A stretch of DNA of 37,272 bases from Planctomycetaceae bacterium (GCA_021732845.1 JAKFUF010000213.1:1-37272); one strand, 5' to 3'. Positions 25,996 to 35,224 are shown, numbered from the stretch's first letter. Program-made: numbers and translations. Notes: generated by a model from the sequence alone, not told the origin.

Positions 25996-26817
25996 TCATG
26001 GTGAGTAGATCAGTTCCTGAAGCGGATTCACCGTCAGATCCGGCCGACGCTTGAGGAACCACTCCCGAACGGAGTCTTCCTCGTTATTGAGATCGAGGAA
26101 CAATTCTCGCAGCGACTTCATCTCTGCCAGCGATGGCAGACAGGCCTCCGTCAGCTTTAGATTCTCTTGGAGTGACAGCTTTGAAATGTGGCTGTGCCGG
26201 GTGATCACTTCGACATCCGCATCGGTGAAACTGGCCGTGCCACGGATCGCGAATTCCTCAAGCTGCGGATGGTCCATCAGCAGCTTCTGCAAGTGCGCCT
26301 GTGGGACGGTCATGCCACCGAATTCCAACACCCTCAGCCGCGGCAGCTTCTCAAGGGCCTGAACGAGTGCCTCATCACAGGGCGGGCCGCTGTGGATCGA
26401 CAACCGTTTCAGCAACCGCATTTCGGCCAGTTGCCTGAGGGCGGTCGGGCTCAAGCCGTTCTCACCGCGGGTGAGATGCAACTCCGTCAACTGCGTGGGC
26501 AGCAGCGACCAGGCCGCATCTGGAGCACCGTCGAAGATCAGTACCTGCAGTCCGCGCAGCGAGCGGAGGCATCTGGCATCCTGAACGGTGGCCTGCCCTT
26601 CCAGTTCCACGGCGCGAACTGTGCCACAAAGCTTGTGCGGCCATTCCGCATCGATCCACCGCGACACATACGGAGGCTCGATCTCCATGAAGACTGTGTC
26701 CCGCTCCAGCGCGGAAATCGCCATCCATTGGCTTGCGAGCCGAGCCACGGGAATCGCGATTGCGGCAACACACACCAATCCGACTGCGAGAATCACCAAC
26801 CGGCGTTGAGTTGCCAT
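25996..26817 (-). CDS. Membrane-anchored leucine-rich-repeat-like protein
   Basis: The 273-residue protein has an N-terminal signal anchor (LVILAVGLVCVAAIAIPVAR). The rest shows leucine-rich repeats of the planctomycetal kind, for example LTELHLTRGENGLSPTALRQ, LKRLSIHS, LRVLEFGGM, LEEFAIRG and LRELFLDLN. GGAG seven bases before ATG 26817 sets the start. The protein would face the periplasm or crateriform compartment and serve as a binding surface; no enzyme motif is present. It is not in an obvious operon. Confidence 0.75.
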   Translation of the reverse strand: MATQRRLVILAVGLVCVAAIAIPVARLASQWMAISALERDTVFMEIEPPYVSRWIDAEWPHKLCGTVRAVELEGQATVQDARCLRSLRGLQVLIFDGAPDAAWSLLPTQLTELHLTRGENGLSPTALRQLAEMRLLKRLSIHSGPPCDEALVQALEKLPRLRVLEFGGMTVPQAHLQKLLMDHPQLEEFAIRGTASFTDADVEVITRHSHISKLSLQENLKLTEACLPSLAEMKSLRELFLDLNNEEDSVREWFLKRRPDLTVNPLQELIYSP

Positions 26818-27289
26818 CGCCCGTCTCCGATCTGGGGTCAATCCAATTGGCCGCGAGCCGCACATTTTCCATGTTAACCCAGTTCGCAGTGGCTGGTTGA
26901 TTGTGGCCGAGTTTTGCAGCGGTAAATGGCAATTGGGCGCGTCGTTGAACCAACTGCCGCCACGGTTCGCGGCACTCCCAGGTACCAGCGGAAAGGAATA
27001 CCCTTGCTGTTTCCGATCCACTGTTCGCCAACATGGGTTCCCATTCGCCACGGTGCGCTGCGGACCTGTGCGCTCCTGCCGATGGCGAGCGGCAAGGCGA
27101 ACACTGGCGACTGCCGCTGCCATCCGGATGATTGCCCTACGAATTGCCAGTCATTGATCAATGCATCCCGATCGCGGGAATCTTACCTCCTTTTGAGAAT
27201 TCCCAGAATACACGCTCAAGGTGCCTCGACACTGCTGCCGATCTCCCCTATGATTCGATCACCGCAGCAGTCATGCTGTCGGACAGTGA
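26818..27289. other. 472-bp gap before the initiator tRNA
   Basis: No supported gene is seen in this stretch. It contains the promoter of the tRNA at 27226-27254, listed separately, and should hold the promoter of the LRR-like gene on the other strand. No repeat arms like those elsewhere in the window were noticed. Confidence 0.5.
27226..27254 (+). promoter_or_regulatory. Sigma-70-type promoter of tRNA-fMet
   Basis: TCGACA (27226-27231) and TATGAT (27249-27254) are separated by exactly 17 bases, close to TTGACA-N17-TATAAT. The tRNA begins 36 bases after the -10 box, a normal leader length. It is the best promoter match I noticed in the window. Confidence 0.65.
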
Positions 27290-27363
<74 letters not shown>

Positions 27364-27401
27364 TTTTTGATCTTTGCAACAAGTCGCAAACATCCGCACC
27401 C

Positions 27402-27420
27402 CCCCTAGCAATGCTAGGGG
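27402..27420 (+). terminator. 8-bp hairpin downstream of tRNA-fMet
   Basis: CCCCTAGC (27402-27409) pairs with GCTAGGGG (27413-27420) around AAT and is followed by TTCTGCGTTT. It could end the tRNA transcript on the plus strand. It also spans the TAG stop of the primase remnant on the minus strand, so it may have come in with that remnant. Confidence 0.4.
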
Positions 27421-27650
27421 TTCTGCGTTTGGCCGTCGCGCTTCGTGCGTGTTGCGTTTCGCCCCCACGGCCACCTTGAAGTCTTCTTCCGTGGTGTTTC
27501 ATCACCCGCCCAGTCCGGCGGTTCTTCCTCCAGGTCGGCTTTCGTTCCGCCCTGCGCGATCCAGTCGCTCGCATCCGGCCCCTTGCCGGTCAATCCGGGG
27601 ACCCTGACGATCTTGACTGACTCGGCAATGCCGACCAGTGGGGATTTTTA
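27414..27650 (-). pseudogene. C-terminal remnant of a toprim-type primase
   Basis: The minus strand reads about 78 codons between two stops with no start codon. The translation contains AESVKIVRVPGLTGKGPDAS, DWIAQGGTKADLEEEPP and a basic end. This matches the end of toprim-containing phage or plasmid primases, where V.RLPG...KGD.SDW...GGT is typical. The upstream part of the gene is absent. It is probably the scar of an element that inserted by the initiator tRNA gene. Confidence 0.6.
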
Positions 27651-27681
27651 AATTTTTGATCGGCATTGGAGCACCCGGCAC

Positions 27682-28065
27682 TTATCGCTTCTGGCTCAGC
27701 GCGGCGATCAGCGGGCGGTTCGCTTCCGGGAACTCCAGCTTGGCCAAATCCACGAGGGGGACCCATTTGAATCCCTGGTGATCGTCTCCACAAACAGCGC
27801 GGGGCGACGGGCGGCAAAGCCAGAATTGCAGATCGAACGCTCCGTGCGGATAGGTAAACTGCCGGTGCATCAGCAGGTCCACGGCGATCACTTCCAGACC
27901 GGTCTCCTCCAGGCATTCGCGGCAAGCCGCCTGTGCGGCGCTCTCGCCCTCCCGACACTTGCCACCGGGAAACTCCGCGGCCCCAGGCAGCGTCCCCTCA
28001 GCGGCACGCATCCCGACGAGGTACTTTCCACGGTATTCGACAACGGCCACGCCGACATGAATCAT
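27682..28065 (-). CDS. Nudix hydrolase (MutT-like)
   Basis: The 127-residue protein has the full Nudix box, FPGGKCREGESAAQAACREC followed by LEETGLEV (REXXEEXGU with the catalytic glutamates). The fold is compact, as in MutT: MIHVGVAVVEYRGKYLVGMR at the start and HQGFKWVPLVDLAKLEFPEA near the end. These enzymes hydrolyse oxidised nucleoside triphosphates such as 8-oxo-dGTP to monophosphates. The HQGFKWVP and PEANRPLIAAL parts are typical of the MutT subfamily. It is not in an operon with its neighbours. Confidence 0.9.
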   Translation of the reverse strand: MIHVGVAVVEYRGKYLVGMRAAEGTLPGAAEFPGGKCREGESAAQAACRECLEETGLEVIAVDLLMHRQFTYPHGAFDLQFWLCRPSPRAVCGDDHQGFKWVPLVDLAKLEFPEANRPLIAALSQKR

Positions 28066-28388
28066 TGGTGCCTGCCCAAGGTTCGAAGGGATTTACGCCA
28101 GGCCCGGCCTGGCTGCTGCTGCTGATTGATACGCCAGAAAAGCTTATACACTACAAAGTCCGGGGCGAAAATTGAGAAGCGGTCCGCCGAATTCGAACGA
28201 AGACTGAGGGATTTGCTAGTGGGCGGAAGCTCCGGCCATGATCCTCGAACACCGCTGCGGACCGGATCGCCATCGCGCGTTGCGGACCCGCAGTCGGTGT
28301 CCCGAAATCATGCCTTCGAACCCTGTGGATCAACACCAAGGCCTGGCCAATCAAGCCCTCATTGGTCATTGTGACATTTGTCATTGGT
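28066..28388. other. 323-bp gap with a single repeat arm
   Basis: No gene is seen. The right edge (28358-28392) is a run of TCATTGG/GTCATT units that ends at the stop codon of the VOC gene. It resembles one arm of the inverted elements elsewhere in the window. No matching second arm was found. Confidence 0.5.
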
Positions 28389-28874
28389 TCATTGCGGCTT
28401 CTCGTCCCCACACCCGCCCATTTCCGCCATCGCCGCCGCGGCACGCTTCTCCATCTCCTCCGGCGGGATGTCTTCCTTGTGGGTCGCGAGGGTCCAGACG
28501 TGTCCAAACGGGTCTTTCACCGTGACGGAGCGGTCGCCGTAGAACTGGTCCTTGAGGGGCCGCAGCACCGTGGCTCCGGCTGCCTCTGCCTGGGGAAACA
28601 GCGTATCGACATCCTCCACAAAGAGCATCAGGCTCACGGGCGGGCTTCCCTGCGGACCGTGGAACCCCATTTCAGGCATCTCATCCGCCAGCATGAGGAT
28701 GGAATCTCCAATCCGCATCTCGGCATGCCCGACGCGGCCATCGGGCATCGGCATCCGGAACAGCTCCACCGCTCCAAGCGCCGTCTTATAGAATTCAATC
28801 GCCGCGGCCGCGCCCTTGACGATCAGGTACGGGGTGAGGGAATGGTAACCATCGGGAATGGGTTTCACGGCCAT
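28389..28874 (-). CDS. VOC-family protein (PhnB/glyoxalase-like)
   Basis: The 161-residue protein has the VOC fold of PhnB-like proteins. YHSLTPYLIVKGAAAAIEFY starts the first beta-alpha-beta unit, GHAEMRIGDSILMLADEMPE follows, and the second unit includes PPVSLMLFVEDVDTLFPQAE, KDQFYGDRSVTVKDPFGHVW and LATHKEDI. The metal-site residues His of GHAEM and Glu/His of later strands are present in part. AGGAG upstream supports ATG 28874 over a longer frame. The substrate is unknown; relatives bind small hydrophobic or antibiotic-like compounds. The basic C-terminal tail (MEKRAAAAMAEMGG) is common in the group. Confidence 0.88.
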   Translation of the reverse strand: MAVKPIPDGYHSLTPYLIVKGAAAAIEFYKTALGAVELFRMPMPDGRVGHAEMRIGDSILMLADEMPEMGFHGPQGSPPVSLMLFVEDVDTLFPQAEAAGATVLRPLKDQFYGDRSVTVKDPFGHVWTLATHKEDIPPEEMEKRAAAAMAEMGGCGDEKPQ

Positions 28875-29102
28875 CGTTTGGACTCCTGGGACATTTGAGG
28901 TGAGAGGATCTGAGTTCAGTGCCGAGTGTGAAGTCAATTTCAAAGTTGACGCTTCCGACAAGAGTCGAGTCTTTGAATTCGATGTAAGTTCAAATTTAAG
29001 ACGTAATTTTTAACAATAACATATTTTCACAACTTCAACACCGCGGGCATGTTCGATGCCAAAGACCCTTCCATCGACACATCGGAATTGAACAGGAGTG
29101 CC

Positions 29103-30560
29103 TTAACCAGAAAGCCCCGCCAATTGTAAGGAACAGACGGAGCTGATCTCGGCTTCGCTGTCGATGCGCCGCACGTCGATCCGCTCCGCGACGAGCGATC
29201 CGGCGGCCTCGTGAAACCGCTCGGGCTCGGGTTGGCAGAGGATGGCGGTGATCGCGAACCCCTGCCGCCGCAGGTTTCCCAGCGCGAGCGCCGCCTCCGG
29301 GGCGACATCCCCCAGAATGACGATCACCGTCGCATCGCGCGGCAGGCGGCTGGAGGATTCGGCGATCAATTCGGCCAGCGTCAGGCCGTCGGTCAGTTCC
29401 GCCCGTGCCAGAGTTTCCAGGATCCTGGTGAACTGTTCGGCCCCGCGGCGGGTTTCCACGATGACCGGCCGCAGCCGGCTGTTCTGCGACTCGGCGGAAG
29501 CCACGGCCTGGGCCGTGGCTCGGGACCGAAATTCGTGGCGATAACCCTCTTCGCGAACGCGGTCGGCCGCGTCGCGGCCATTGGTGACCAGGCCGATCTG
29601 CTGCCCAAGCTGATACACCGCATGGGCCAGCGACGCAGCCGTCGTGACGGCCAGCTCCGAGCGGTGTGGCTCAAACCGCGGTGGATGCGTGGCTTGATGA
29701 AAGTCCAGAAGGATCGTCGCCCCGGCCACGCACGAGGGCTCGTACACCTTGCAGTGCAGTTTTCCCGTCCGGGCCGTGGCCTGCCAATGGATGCGGTTGA
29801 AGGCATCGCCAAGCTGATACTCACGGATCCCGGCGATGCGGGTCGGGTCTTCGAACAGGCGGTGAGCGAGCCGAACTTCACCGACGGGCCGGCGTGACGA
29901 GAGGTCGTACCCCTGCAGCGGAACGACGCGCGGGTAGACGAGGACGAACGCCGGATCGGTTTCCACGCGGTAGCGGCGATGGAGGCCGAACAGATCGCCG
30001 CTTTCGTAGAGCAGTGGGCCAATCTGGTAGTAGCCACGCATCAGGAACTGCACCTGAAACCGCAGCGACTTGCGGCCACCAGGAACGAGTTGAAAAATTG
30101 CCGAACGCTTGCCGTCGATCTTGATTCGTGGGGGCCGCTGCTGCAGGGCGGAGGCGGGCAGCGAGTCTTCCAGCAACACCCACGGAACCGGCAGCCGCCC
30201 GGTGTTGCGGACGGTCACAATAAACGCCGCCGTGTCGCCGATCTCGGCCGTCAAGCGGTTGCATTCCCGCTCGGCCTTGAGGTTCTCCACCCATTCGCGG
30301 GCCAGAAACCGGCTGATCACCAGGATGCCGAGCAGGGCATACATCGCATAGACGAGCAGCCCCAGTTGAAAGGTCACCCCGACCGCGAGAAGCAGGATCG
30401 AGGCTCCGAGCCACCGGTAAAACGCCGCGTCTCCCGGCGGGTGGTCGGGTGGCGTTTCACGTGCGGCATCCGGCAAACCCGAGATGGCCGATTTTGGGTT
30501 GCGGGACGCGCGGCCGCCATCAGAGGCGGTTCGCTCAATTTGTGCGGTTCTGACGGCCAA
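29103..30560 (-). CDS. DUF58 protein with a TTG start
   Basis: The 485-residue protein has two hydrophobic helices (ASILLLAVGVTFQLGLLVYA, MYALLGILVISRFL). A DUF11-like beta domain with TAAFIVTVRNTGRLPVPWVL follows, and then the DUF58 signature GIREYQLGDAFNRIHWQATA. The rest is a von Willebrand-like fold (VIVILGDVAPEAALALGNLR). Such proteins are usually encoded near MoxR ATPases and act in envelope or protein-complex assembly; no MoxR gene is visible here. The frame is open to 30668, but the best start is TTG at 30560 with AGGAG six bases upstream. Upstream codons look like non-coding sequence. Confidence 0.82.
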   Translation of the reverse strand: MAVRTAQIERTASDGGRASRNPKSAISGLPDAARETPPDHPPGDAAFYRWLGASILLLAVGVTFQLGLLVYAMYALLGILVISRFLAREWVENLKAERECNRLTAEIGDTAAFIVTVRNTGRLPVPWVLLEDSLPASALQQRPPRIKIDGKRSAIFQLVPGGRKSLRFQVQFLMRGYYQIGPLLYESGDLFGLHRRYRVETDPAFVLVYPRVVPLQGYDLSSRRPVGEVRLAHRLFEDPTRIAGIREYQLGDAFNRIHWQATARTGKLHCKVYEPSCVAGATILLDFHQATHPPRFEPHRSELAVTTAASLAHAVYQLGQQIGLVTNGRDAADRVREEGYRHEFRSRATAQAVASAESQNSRLRPVIVETRRGAEQFTRILETLARAELTDGLTLAELIAESSSRLPRDATVIVILGDVAPEAALALGNLRRQGFAITAILCQPEPERFHEAAGSLVAERIDVRRIDSEAEISSVCSLQLAGLSG

Positions 30561-31029
30561 TCGCCTCTCCTCGATCCGGTCCCATGGTTGCCACCGCCAG
30601 TGTGTCTGACTCCGGCAGGAATAGCGAGCGAACGACTTAAGAGTGACTGCTTCCCAAGTTTTGTCCAAGAATGTTTCGGAAGCCGGGGCATTTACGCAAT
30701 GCCACGGCGGCTTTCACAGATCTTGAGGAGCCACGGATGAAACACGGAATTGCCAGGATGGGATTGTCGACCGCATCCGTGTTCAATCTGTGTCTCATCC
30801 GTAGCTCAAATTCCATGGCTCAAATTCAGCCTGGTCGTGGAGTAAGCACCTCTGACGCCTCGACATCCGCTGTGGCTTCAAATTGTTCCCTTTCGGCGCA
30901 CTGCCGCCGCCGGTGCTTCGGCGATATATTGATTCTTTGGTCGCCAACGACGACCAATGGGATTTTGCTGAGGTTGTGCCAGCGGTGGCGTGTCGCCACA
31001 GGGTTGGTCATCAGGTCATTCGCGAACAA
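30561..31029. other. 469-bp divergent gap with an inverted-repeat element
   Basis: DUF58 and threonine ammonia-lyase diverge here, so the promoters of both must be present, but none is clear. The middle holds the inverted element at 30728-30807. The frame of the ammonia-lyase stays open back to 30883, but those codons do not look like its family. Confidence 0.5.
30728..30807. repeat. Inverted arms of about 10-11-bp (ACGGATGAAAC) units
   Basis: The left arm starts GAGCCACGGATGAAACACGG (30728) and the right arm (30776-30807, reverse complement) starts GAGCTACGGATGAGACACAG. They agree at about 21 of 25 positions with one gap, and the tandem unit ACGGATGA/ACACGGAT repeats inside each. The spacer is short, about 20 bp. 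The element lies in a divergent intergenic region. Confidence 0.75.
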
Positions 31030-32550
31030 ATGCAACAGTGGCTCCTCGACTATCTTCAACGCATACTGACCGCGCGCGTCTACGAGGTGGCTCAGGAATC
31101 GGCGCTGGAACTGGCTCCCAAGCTGTCCCGCCGCCTCGGCAACAGCGTGTGGCTCAAACGCGAAGACACCCAGCCGGTCTTCAGCTTCAAGCTGCGCGGC
31201 GCCTATAACAAGATGGTGCGTCTGAGCCCCGAAGAACTGCAGCGGGGAGTCGTCTGTGCCTCGGCGGGGAACCATGCCCAGGGGGTCGCCCTCAGCGCCG
31301 GCAAGCTGGGGTGCCGCGCGGTGATCGTGATGCCAGTCACAACGCCGAAACTCAAGTCCGACGCGGTGCAGGCCCTGGGCGGAGAAGTGTTGCTGCATGG
31401 CGACAGTTACTCTGATGCGTACGCCCACGCCATGGAGCTGCAGAAGCAGCACCAATACGTCTTCATCCACCCCTTCGACGATCCAGATGTGATCGCCGGC
31501 CAGGGGACGATTGGCATGGAGATTTTGCGGCAGCATCAGCACCCGATTCACGCGATCTTCGTGGCGATTGGCGGCGGCGGGCTGATCTCTGGCGTGGCGG
31601 CATACATCAAGGCCGTGCGTCCCGAGATCAAGATCATCGGCGTCCAGGCAGCCGACTCCGATGCGATGGTCCGCTCCGTGAAGGCCGGGCAGCGTGTGAC
31701 ACTCCCTGATGTCGGGCTGTTTTCGGATGGCACGGCGGTCAAGCTCGTTGGCGAGGAAACGTTTCGCCTCACCAGGGAACTCGTCGACGACTACGTCCTC
31801 GTCGACACCGATACCGTGTGCGCCGCCATCAAGGATGCCTTTGAAGACACCCGCGGCATTCTCGAGCCGGCCGGAGCGTTGGGCATTGCCGGCATGAAGC
31901 AGTACATTGCGGCGAATGCCCTTGACGGCAAGGAGCTGGTGGCGATCACCTGCGGGGCGAACATGAATTTTGACCGGCTGCGGTTTGTCGCCGAGCGGGC
32001 CGAAGCGGGCGAGGAGCGCGAGGCACTGTTTGCCGTCACCATTCGCGAAGAGCGGGGCAGCTTCAAGAAGCTGTGCCACACGATCGGCCAGCGGAGCGTC
32101 ACCGAGTTCAGCTATCGTATTTCCGCTGAGGCCGAAGCACATGTGCTGGTTGGCCTGTCAACCAGCAATCGCAGTGAGGCCTCCAGCATCTGCGCCGCGT
32201 TTGCACAGGCTGGGTTCGACTCCGTCAACCTGATGGATGACGAACTTTCCAAAGATCATGTGCGTTACATGGTGGGCGGTCGGAGCCGACTGGCCCACAA
32301 CGAGTTGCTGTACCGCTTCGAGTTTCCGGAGCGTCCTGGAGCATTGATGCGGTTCCTGTCCCGCATGCATCCCAACTGGAACATCAGCCTGTTCCATTAC
32401 CGCAACCAGGGGGCTGATTTTGGCCGCATCCTCGTGGGCATTCAGGTCCAGGACGAAGAGAAGCCGGCGTTTCAGGAATTCATCGAGACGCTGGGGTACC
32501 CCGGCGTCGACGAAACGCAGAACCGTGCGTATCACCTGTTTCTTCGCTGA
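31030..32550 (+). CDS. ilvA: Threonine ammonia-lyase, biosynthetic type
   Basis: The 506-residue enzyme converts threonine to 2-oxobutanoate and ammonia with pyridoxal phosphate, the first step of isoleucine synthesis. The N-terminal catalytic domain has LKREDTQPVFSFKLRGAYNK with the cofactor lysine (Lys54), CASAGNHAQGVALSA and the phosphate loop GGGGLISGVAAYI. The C-terminal part (about 330 to 506) holds two ACT-like regulatory domains (EREALFAVTIREERGSFKKL and LLYRFEFPERPGALMRFLSR), so it is the isoleucine-inhibited, long form. The start at 31030 (MQQWLLDYLQ) matches the family N-terminus; earlier in-frame starts would add unrelated residues. No strong ribosome site is seen. The gene is alone in its region. 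Confidence 0.94.
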   Translation: MQQWLLDYLQRILTARVYEVAQESALELAPKLSRRLGNSVWLKREDTQPVFSFKLRGAYNKMVRLSPEELQRGVVCASAGNHAQGVALSAGKLGCRAVIVMPVTTPKLKSDAVQALGGEVLLHGDSYSDAYAHAMELQKQHQYVFIHPFDDPDVIAGQGTIGMEILRQHQHPIHAIFVAIGGGGLISGVAAYIKAVRPEIKIIGVQAADSDAMVRSVKAGQRVTLPDVGLFSDGTAVKLVGEETFRLTRELVDDYVLVDTDTVCAAIKDAFEDTRGILEPAGALGIAGMKQYIAANALDGKELVAITCGANMNFDRLRFVAERAEAGEEREALFAVTIREERGSFKKLCHTIGQRSVTEFSYRISAEAEAHVLVGLSTSNRSEASSICAAFAQAGFDSVNLMDDELSKDHVRYMVGGRSRLAHNELLYRFEFPERPGALMRFLSRMHPNWNISLFHYRNQGADFGRILVGIQVQDEEKPAFQEFIETLGYPGVDETQNRAYHLFLR

Positions 32551-32671
32551 GCAATCGTTTTTTTGTGGTGTAAATCCGCCTTCCCTGGCCATGGATCTAG
32601 ACAAAACGCCAGTCACTCGAGAACGGACTAGGAAGTCCATTCTACGTACAAACTATTGCTGAAAGTCATTC

Positions 32672-34402
32672 ATGTTGATGAAGCATTCACATGCCGCGGT
32701 GAGAAGCACCCTGCCACTGCTGGCAATTCTGACAGCGCTCGTGATCAGCACCAACGTCTTCGCTGCACCGCCGACACTGACGCACATTTTTCCCGCCGGC
32801 GGGCAGCGCGGCACCAAGGTGACGGTGATCTGCAAGTCTGGACCCACCTGGCCGCTGGCGGTCAATGCGCCGGGCGTCACGGTCGTGCCGGGGACAGATG
32901 CCGGCAAGTTGGAAATCGAAATTCCGGCGGATCTGCCGGCCGACCGCATCTGGATCCGTTTGCACAATGCGGAAGGAGCCACGCCGGCGCTGCCGTTTCT
33001 GATCGGGAACCTCAAGGAAATCGAAGAGGTGGAGCCCAACGATACCCACCGCGCGCCGCAGGTGCTTCCCGGAAGCGAACTGACGATCAATGGCGTGCTC
33101 AAGGGGGCGGACGTGGACGGGTTTGCCGTCGAACTGGCTGCCGGTCAGACCTTGGTGGCCTCCCTCGACGCCAACGAACGGATCGGCTCGCCGGTGGATG
33201 CCATCCTGCAGGTGGCATCGCCCGAGGGCGTGGTGCTGGCCGAGAATCACGACGATGTGGGCCTCGACCCACGACTCGCGTTCACCGCCAAAAAGGCCGG
33301 GAGGCATATCGTTCGCGTGTTTGGTTTCTCCTCGACCCCCAATACGACCATCGCGCTGCAGGGTGGCGAGAATTTCATCTACCGGCTCACTGTGACCACG
33401 GGGGCCTTTGTGACGCACACGATCCCGATGGCGGTCTTGGCCACGGGCGAGCAGTTCGACCCCGCAAGTGTCGATGCCTACGGATGGAATGTTCCTGCCG
33501 GCACCAAGCTGAATGTCGTGCCCTTCGGCGGGGCTTCGCTGGCGGAACTGCTGGAAATTGAGCCACAGGCCGAGGTGCGAAACCCGTTCGATGTCCGGCT
33601 GGGTTTTGCCTTCAATCCTGCCATGGCCGGTGCGGCCCGCGTGCGGGTTGTGTCACATCCCGTCCTGCCGACCGTGGCCAAGCCCGATCCGGCCAATCCG
33701 CCGCTGTTGATGCCGCCTGTCGCCGCCACCGGCTGGATGCAGACTCCGCGGCAGGATGATGTGTTTCGGCTGCAGTTGACGCAGGGACAGCAGTATGTCA
33801 TCGCGGTCGAATCCCGCAGTCTCGATTTTCCGTTGGAGACTGTGCTCAGCCTGCTGGAGCCGACCGGGAAGACCGTGGTGGCGGAAAACGACAGTCCAGG
33901 TTCCGCCGCACCAACCCTGCTCACGCACGCGGCAACGCAGACGGGTGAATACATCCTGAAGATCAGGGACCGCAACCGTCGCGCGGGCAAGGGTGCCGAT
34001 GGCCAGCGGTGCTTCTATCGCCTGACCGTTCGCGCGGAAGAGCCAGACTTTGAACTGCTGGGGGCCGCCGACAATGTGGTGGTCGCCCCCGACAAGCCGA
34101 CCGAGTTCGTCGTCAATGTCGTCCGCCGGGCCGCGCCGGGCGGTGCCATTGGCCCCATCGTAATCCAGGCGGTGGACCTGCCGCCGGGAGTCGTGGCTCC
34201 TCCCGTCACTTCCGAACCGACCGGGGCTACCGCAGCCAAGGTCACACTTTCCTTCACCACCACCGGCCCGGCGTTCTCCGGGCGGATCAAGATCGTGGGG
34301 ACAACCAGCCAGCCGAAAGAACTGCGGCGGCTCGTCCGCACCCCGGCCAGTTTCGGAGCCTGCTTCGAAACTTTCTGGTTGACGGCCGTGGCCAAGCCGT
34401 AA
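32672..34402 (+). CDS. Secreted pre-peptidase C-terminal (PPC) domain protein
   Basis: The 576-residue protein has a signal peptide (LLAILTALVISTNVFA, then APP). An Ig-like strand region (PAGGQRGTKVTVICKSG) comes next. At least one PPC domain starts at EEVEPNDTHRAPQVLPGSEL and runs through LKGADVDGFAVELAAGQTLV and AGRHIVRVFGFS. A second comparable domain (QDDVFRLQLTQGQQYVIAVE, TQTGEYILKIRDRNRRAG) follows. The end is rich in beta strands. The family is very common in Planctomycetota; members are extracellular or periplasmic and may bind polymers. No protease domain is present. ATG 32672 and 32678 are equally possible starts. Confidence 0.85.
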   Translation: MLMKHSHAAVRSTLPLLAILTALVISTNVFAAPPTLTHIFPAGGQRGTKVTVICKSGPTWPLAVNAPGVTVVPGTDAGKLEIEIPADLPADRIWIRLHNAEGATPALPFLIGNLKEIEEVEPNDTHRAPQVLPGSELTINGVLKGADVDGFAVELAAGQTLVASLDANERIGSPVDAILQVASPEGVVLAENHDDVGLDPRLAFTAKKAGRHIVRVFGFSSTPNTTIALQGGENFIYRLTVTTGAFVTHTIPMAVLATGEQFDPASVDAYGWNVPAGTKLNVVPFGGASLAELLEIEPQAEVRNPFDVRLGFAFNPAMAGAARVRVVSHPVLPTVAKPDPANPPLLMPPVAATGWMQTPRQDDVFRLQLTQGQQYVIAVESRSLDFPLETVLSLLEPTGKTVVAENDSPGSAAPTLLTHAATQTGEYILKIRDRNRRAGKGADGQRCFYRLTVRAEEPDFELLGAADNVVVAPDKPTEFVVNVVRRAAPGGAIGPIVIQAVDLPPGVVAPPVTSEPTGATAAKVTLSFTTTGPAFSGRIKIVGTTSQPKELRRLVRTPASFGACFETFWLTAVAKP

Positions 34403-34435
34403 CACCATTCAACGAGTGGTCACCGGAGTATTCAG

Positions 34436-35224
34436 ATGAGTCGCGCGTGGTTTGAATTCGTGCCCCTGCCGATGTTCGTGGCTGCGACCTTGCTCCTGGT
34501 CTTCGCCTCCATCGAATTTGGGTTCCGCGTCGCCAGTTATTTCAAAAAACGGCGGGAGCCCGGCGCGCCCGAAGTCCCCATCAGTTCCGTGATCGGCGGG
34601 ACGCTGGGCCTTTTGGGGTTTCTGCTGGCGTTCACCTTTGGGCTGGCGGCTTCGCGCTTCGATGCACGGCGGCAACTGCTTCTGGATGAAGTCAATGCGA
34701 TTGGCACCTGCCATCTGCGGGCGGACCTCCTTCCCAATGCGGAGCGCGGCGCCATCCGCGACCGGCTGGGTGAATACGTGCATCTGCGGGCCGAACTGGC
34801 CCACAAGCCCGAAACGCTGCCACAGGTGCTGGTGCGGGCGGACATTTTGCAGGATGAACTGTGGGAAATCGCGGTCCGGGTCGTGAAGCGGGACGGCAGT
34901 TCGGAAACAACCGCCCTGTTCGTGGACTCCCTGAACACGGTGATCGACTTTCAAACCAAGCGCGTGGTCGTCAGCCAGTATCACATCCCCGGCGTTGTCT
35001 GGATGTCGCTGTATGTGATCTCGACGCTGTCGATGGCGGGCGTGGGATATCAGTTTGGCATGGCAGGCAGGCGCGATCTCATCGTCAGCCTGTTCCTCGC
35101 GCTGTCGTTTTCGATCGTGATCGGCCTGATCGCGGATCTTGACCGCAATTCCGAGGGAGTTCTTCAGGTCAACCAGCTGCCCATGGTGGAACTCGACCAA
35201 AAGCTGCGCGCGGCGGTGAAGTGA
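34436..35224 (+). CDS. DUF4239-like membrane protein
   Basis: The 262-residue protein has about four membrane segments: FVAATLLLVFASIEFGFRVA and GGTLGLLGFLLAFTFGLAAS at the start, and WMSLYVISTLSMAGVGYQFG and LIVSLFLALSFSIVIGLIAD near the end. The long middle loop (about 75 to 190) is helical and charged. This layout and the FTFGLAASRFDARRQLLLDE segment fit DUF4239, a bestrophin-like family with unknown transport or structural role. GGAG lies eight bases before the ATG. It follows the PPC gene by 33 bases and ends 63 bases before the next gene, so the three may share a transcript. Confidence 0.78.
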   Translation: MSRAWFEFVPLPMFVAATLLLVFASIEFGFRVASYFKKRREPGAPEVPISSVIGGTLGLLGFLLAFTFGLAASRFDARRQLLLDEVNAIGTCHLRADLLPNAERGAIRDRLGEYVHLRAELAHKPETLPQVLVRADILQDELWEIAVRVVKRDGSSETTALFVDSLNTVIDFQTKRVVVSQYHIPGVVWMSLYVISTLSMAGVGYQFGMAGRRDLIVSLFLALSFSIVIGLIADLDRNSEGVLQVNQLPMVELDQKLRAAVK

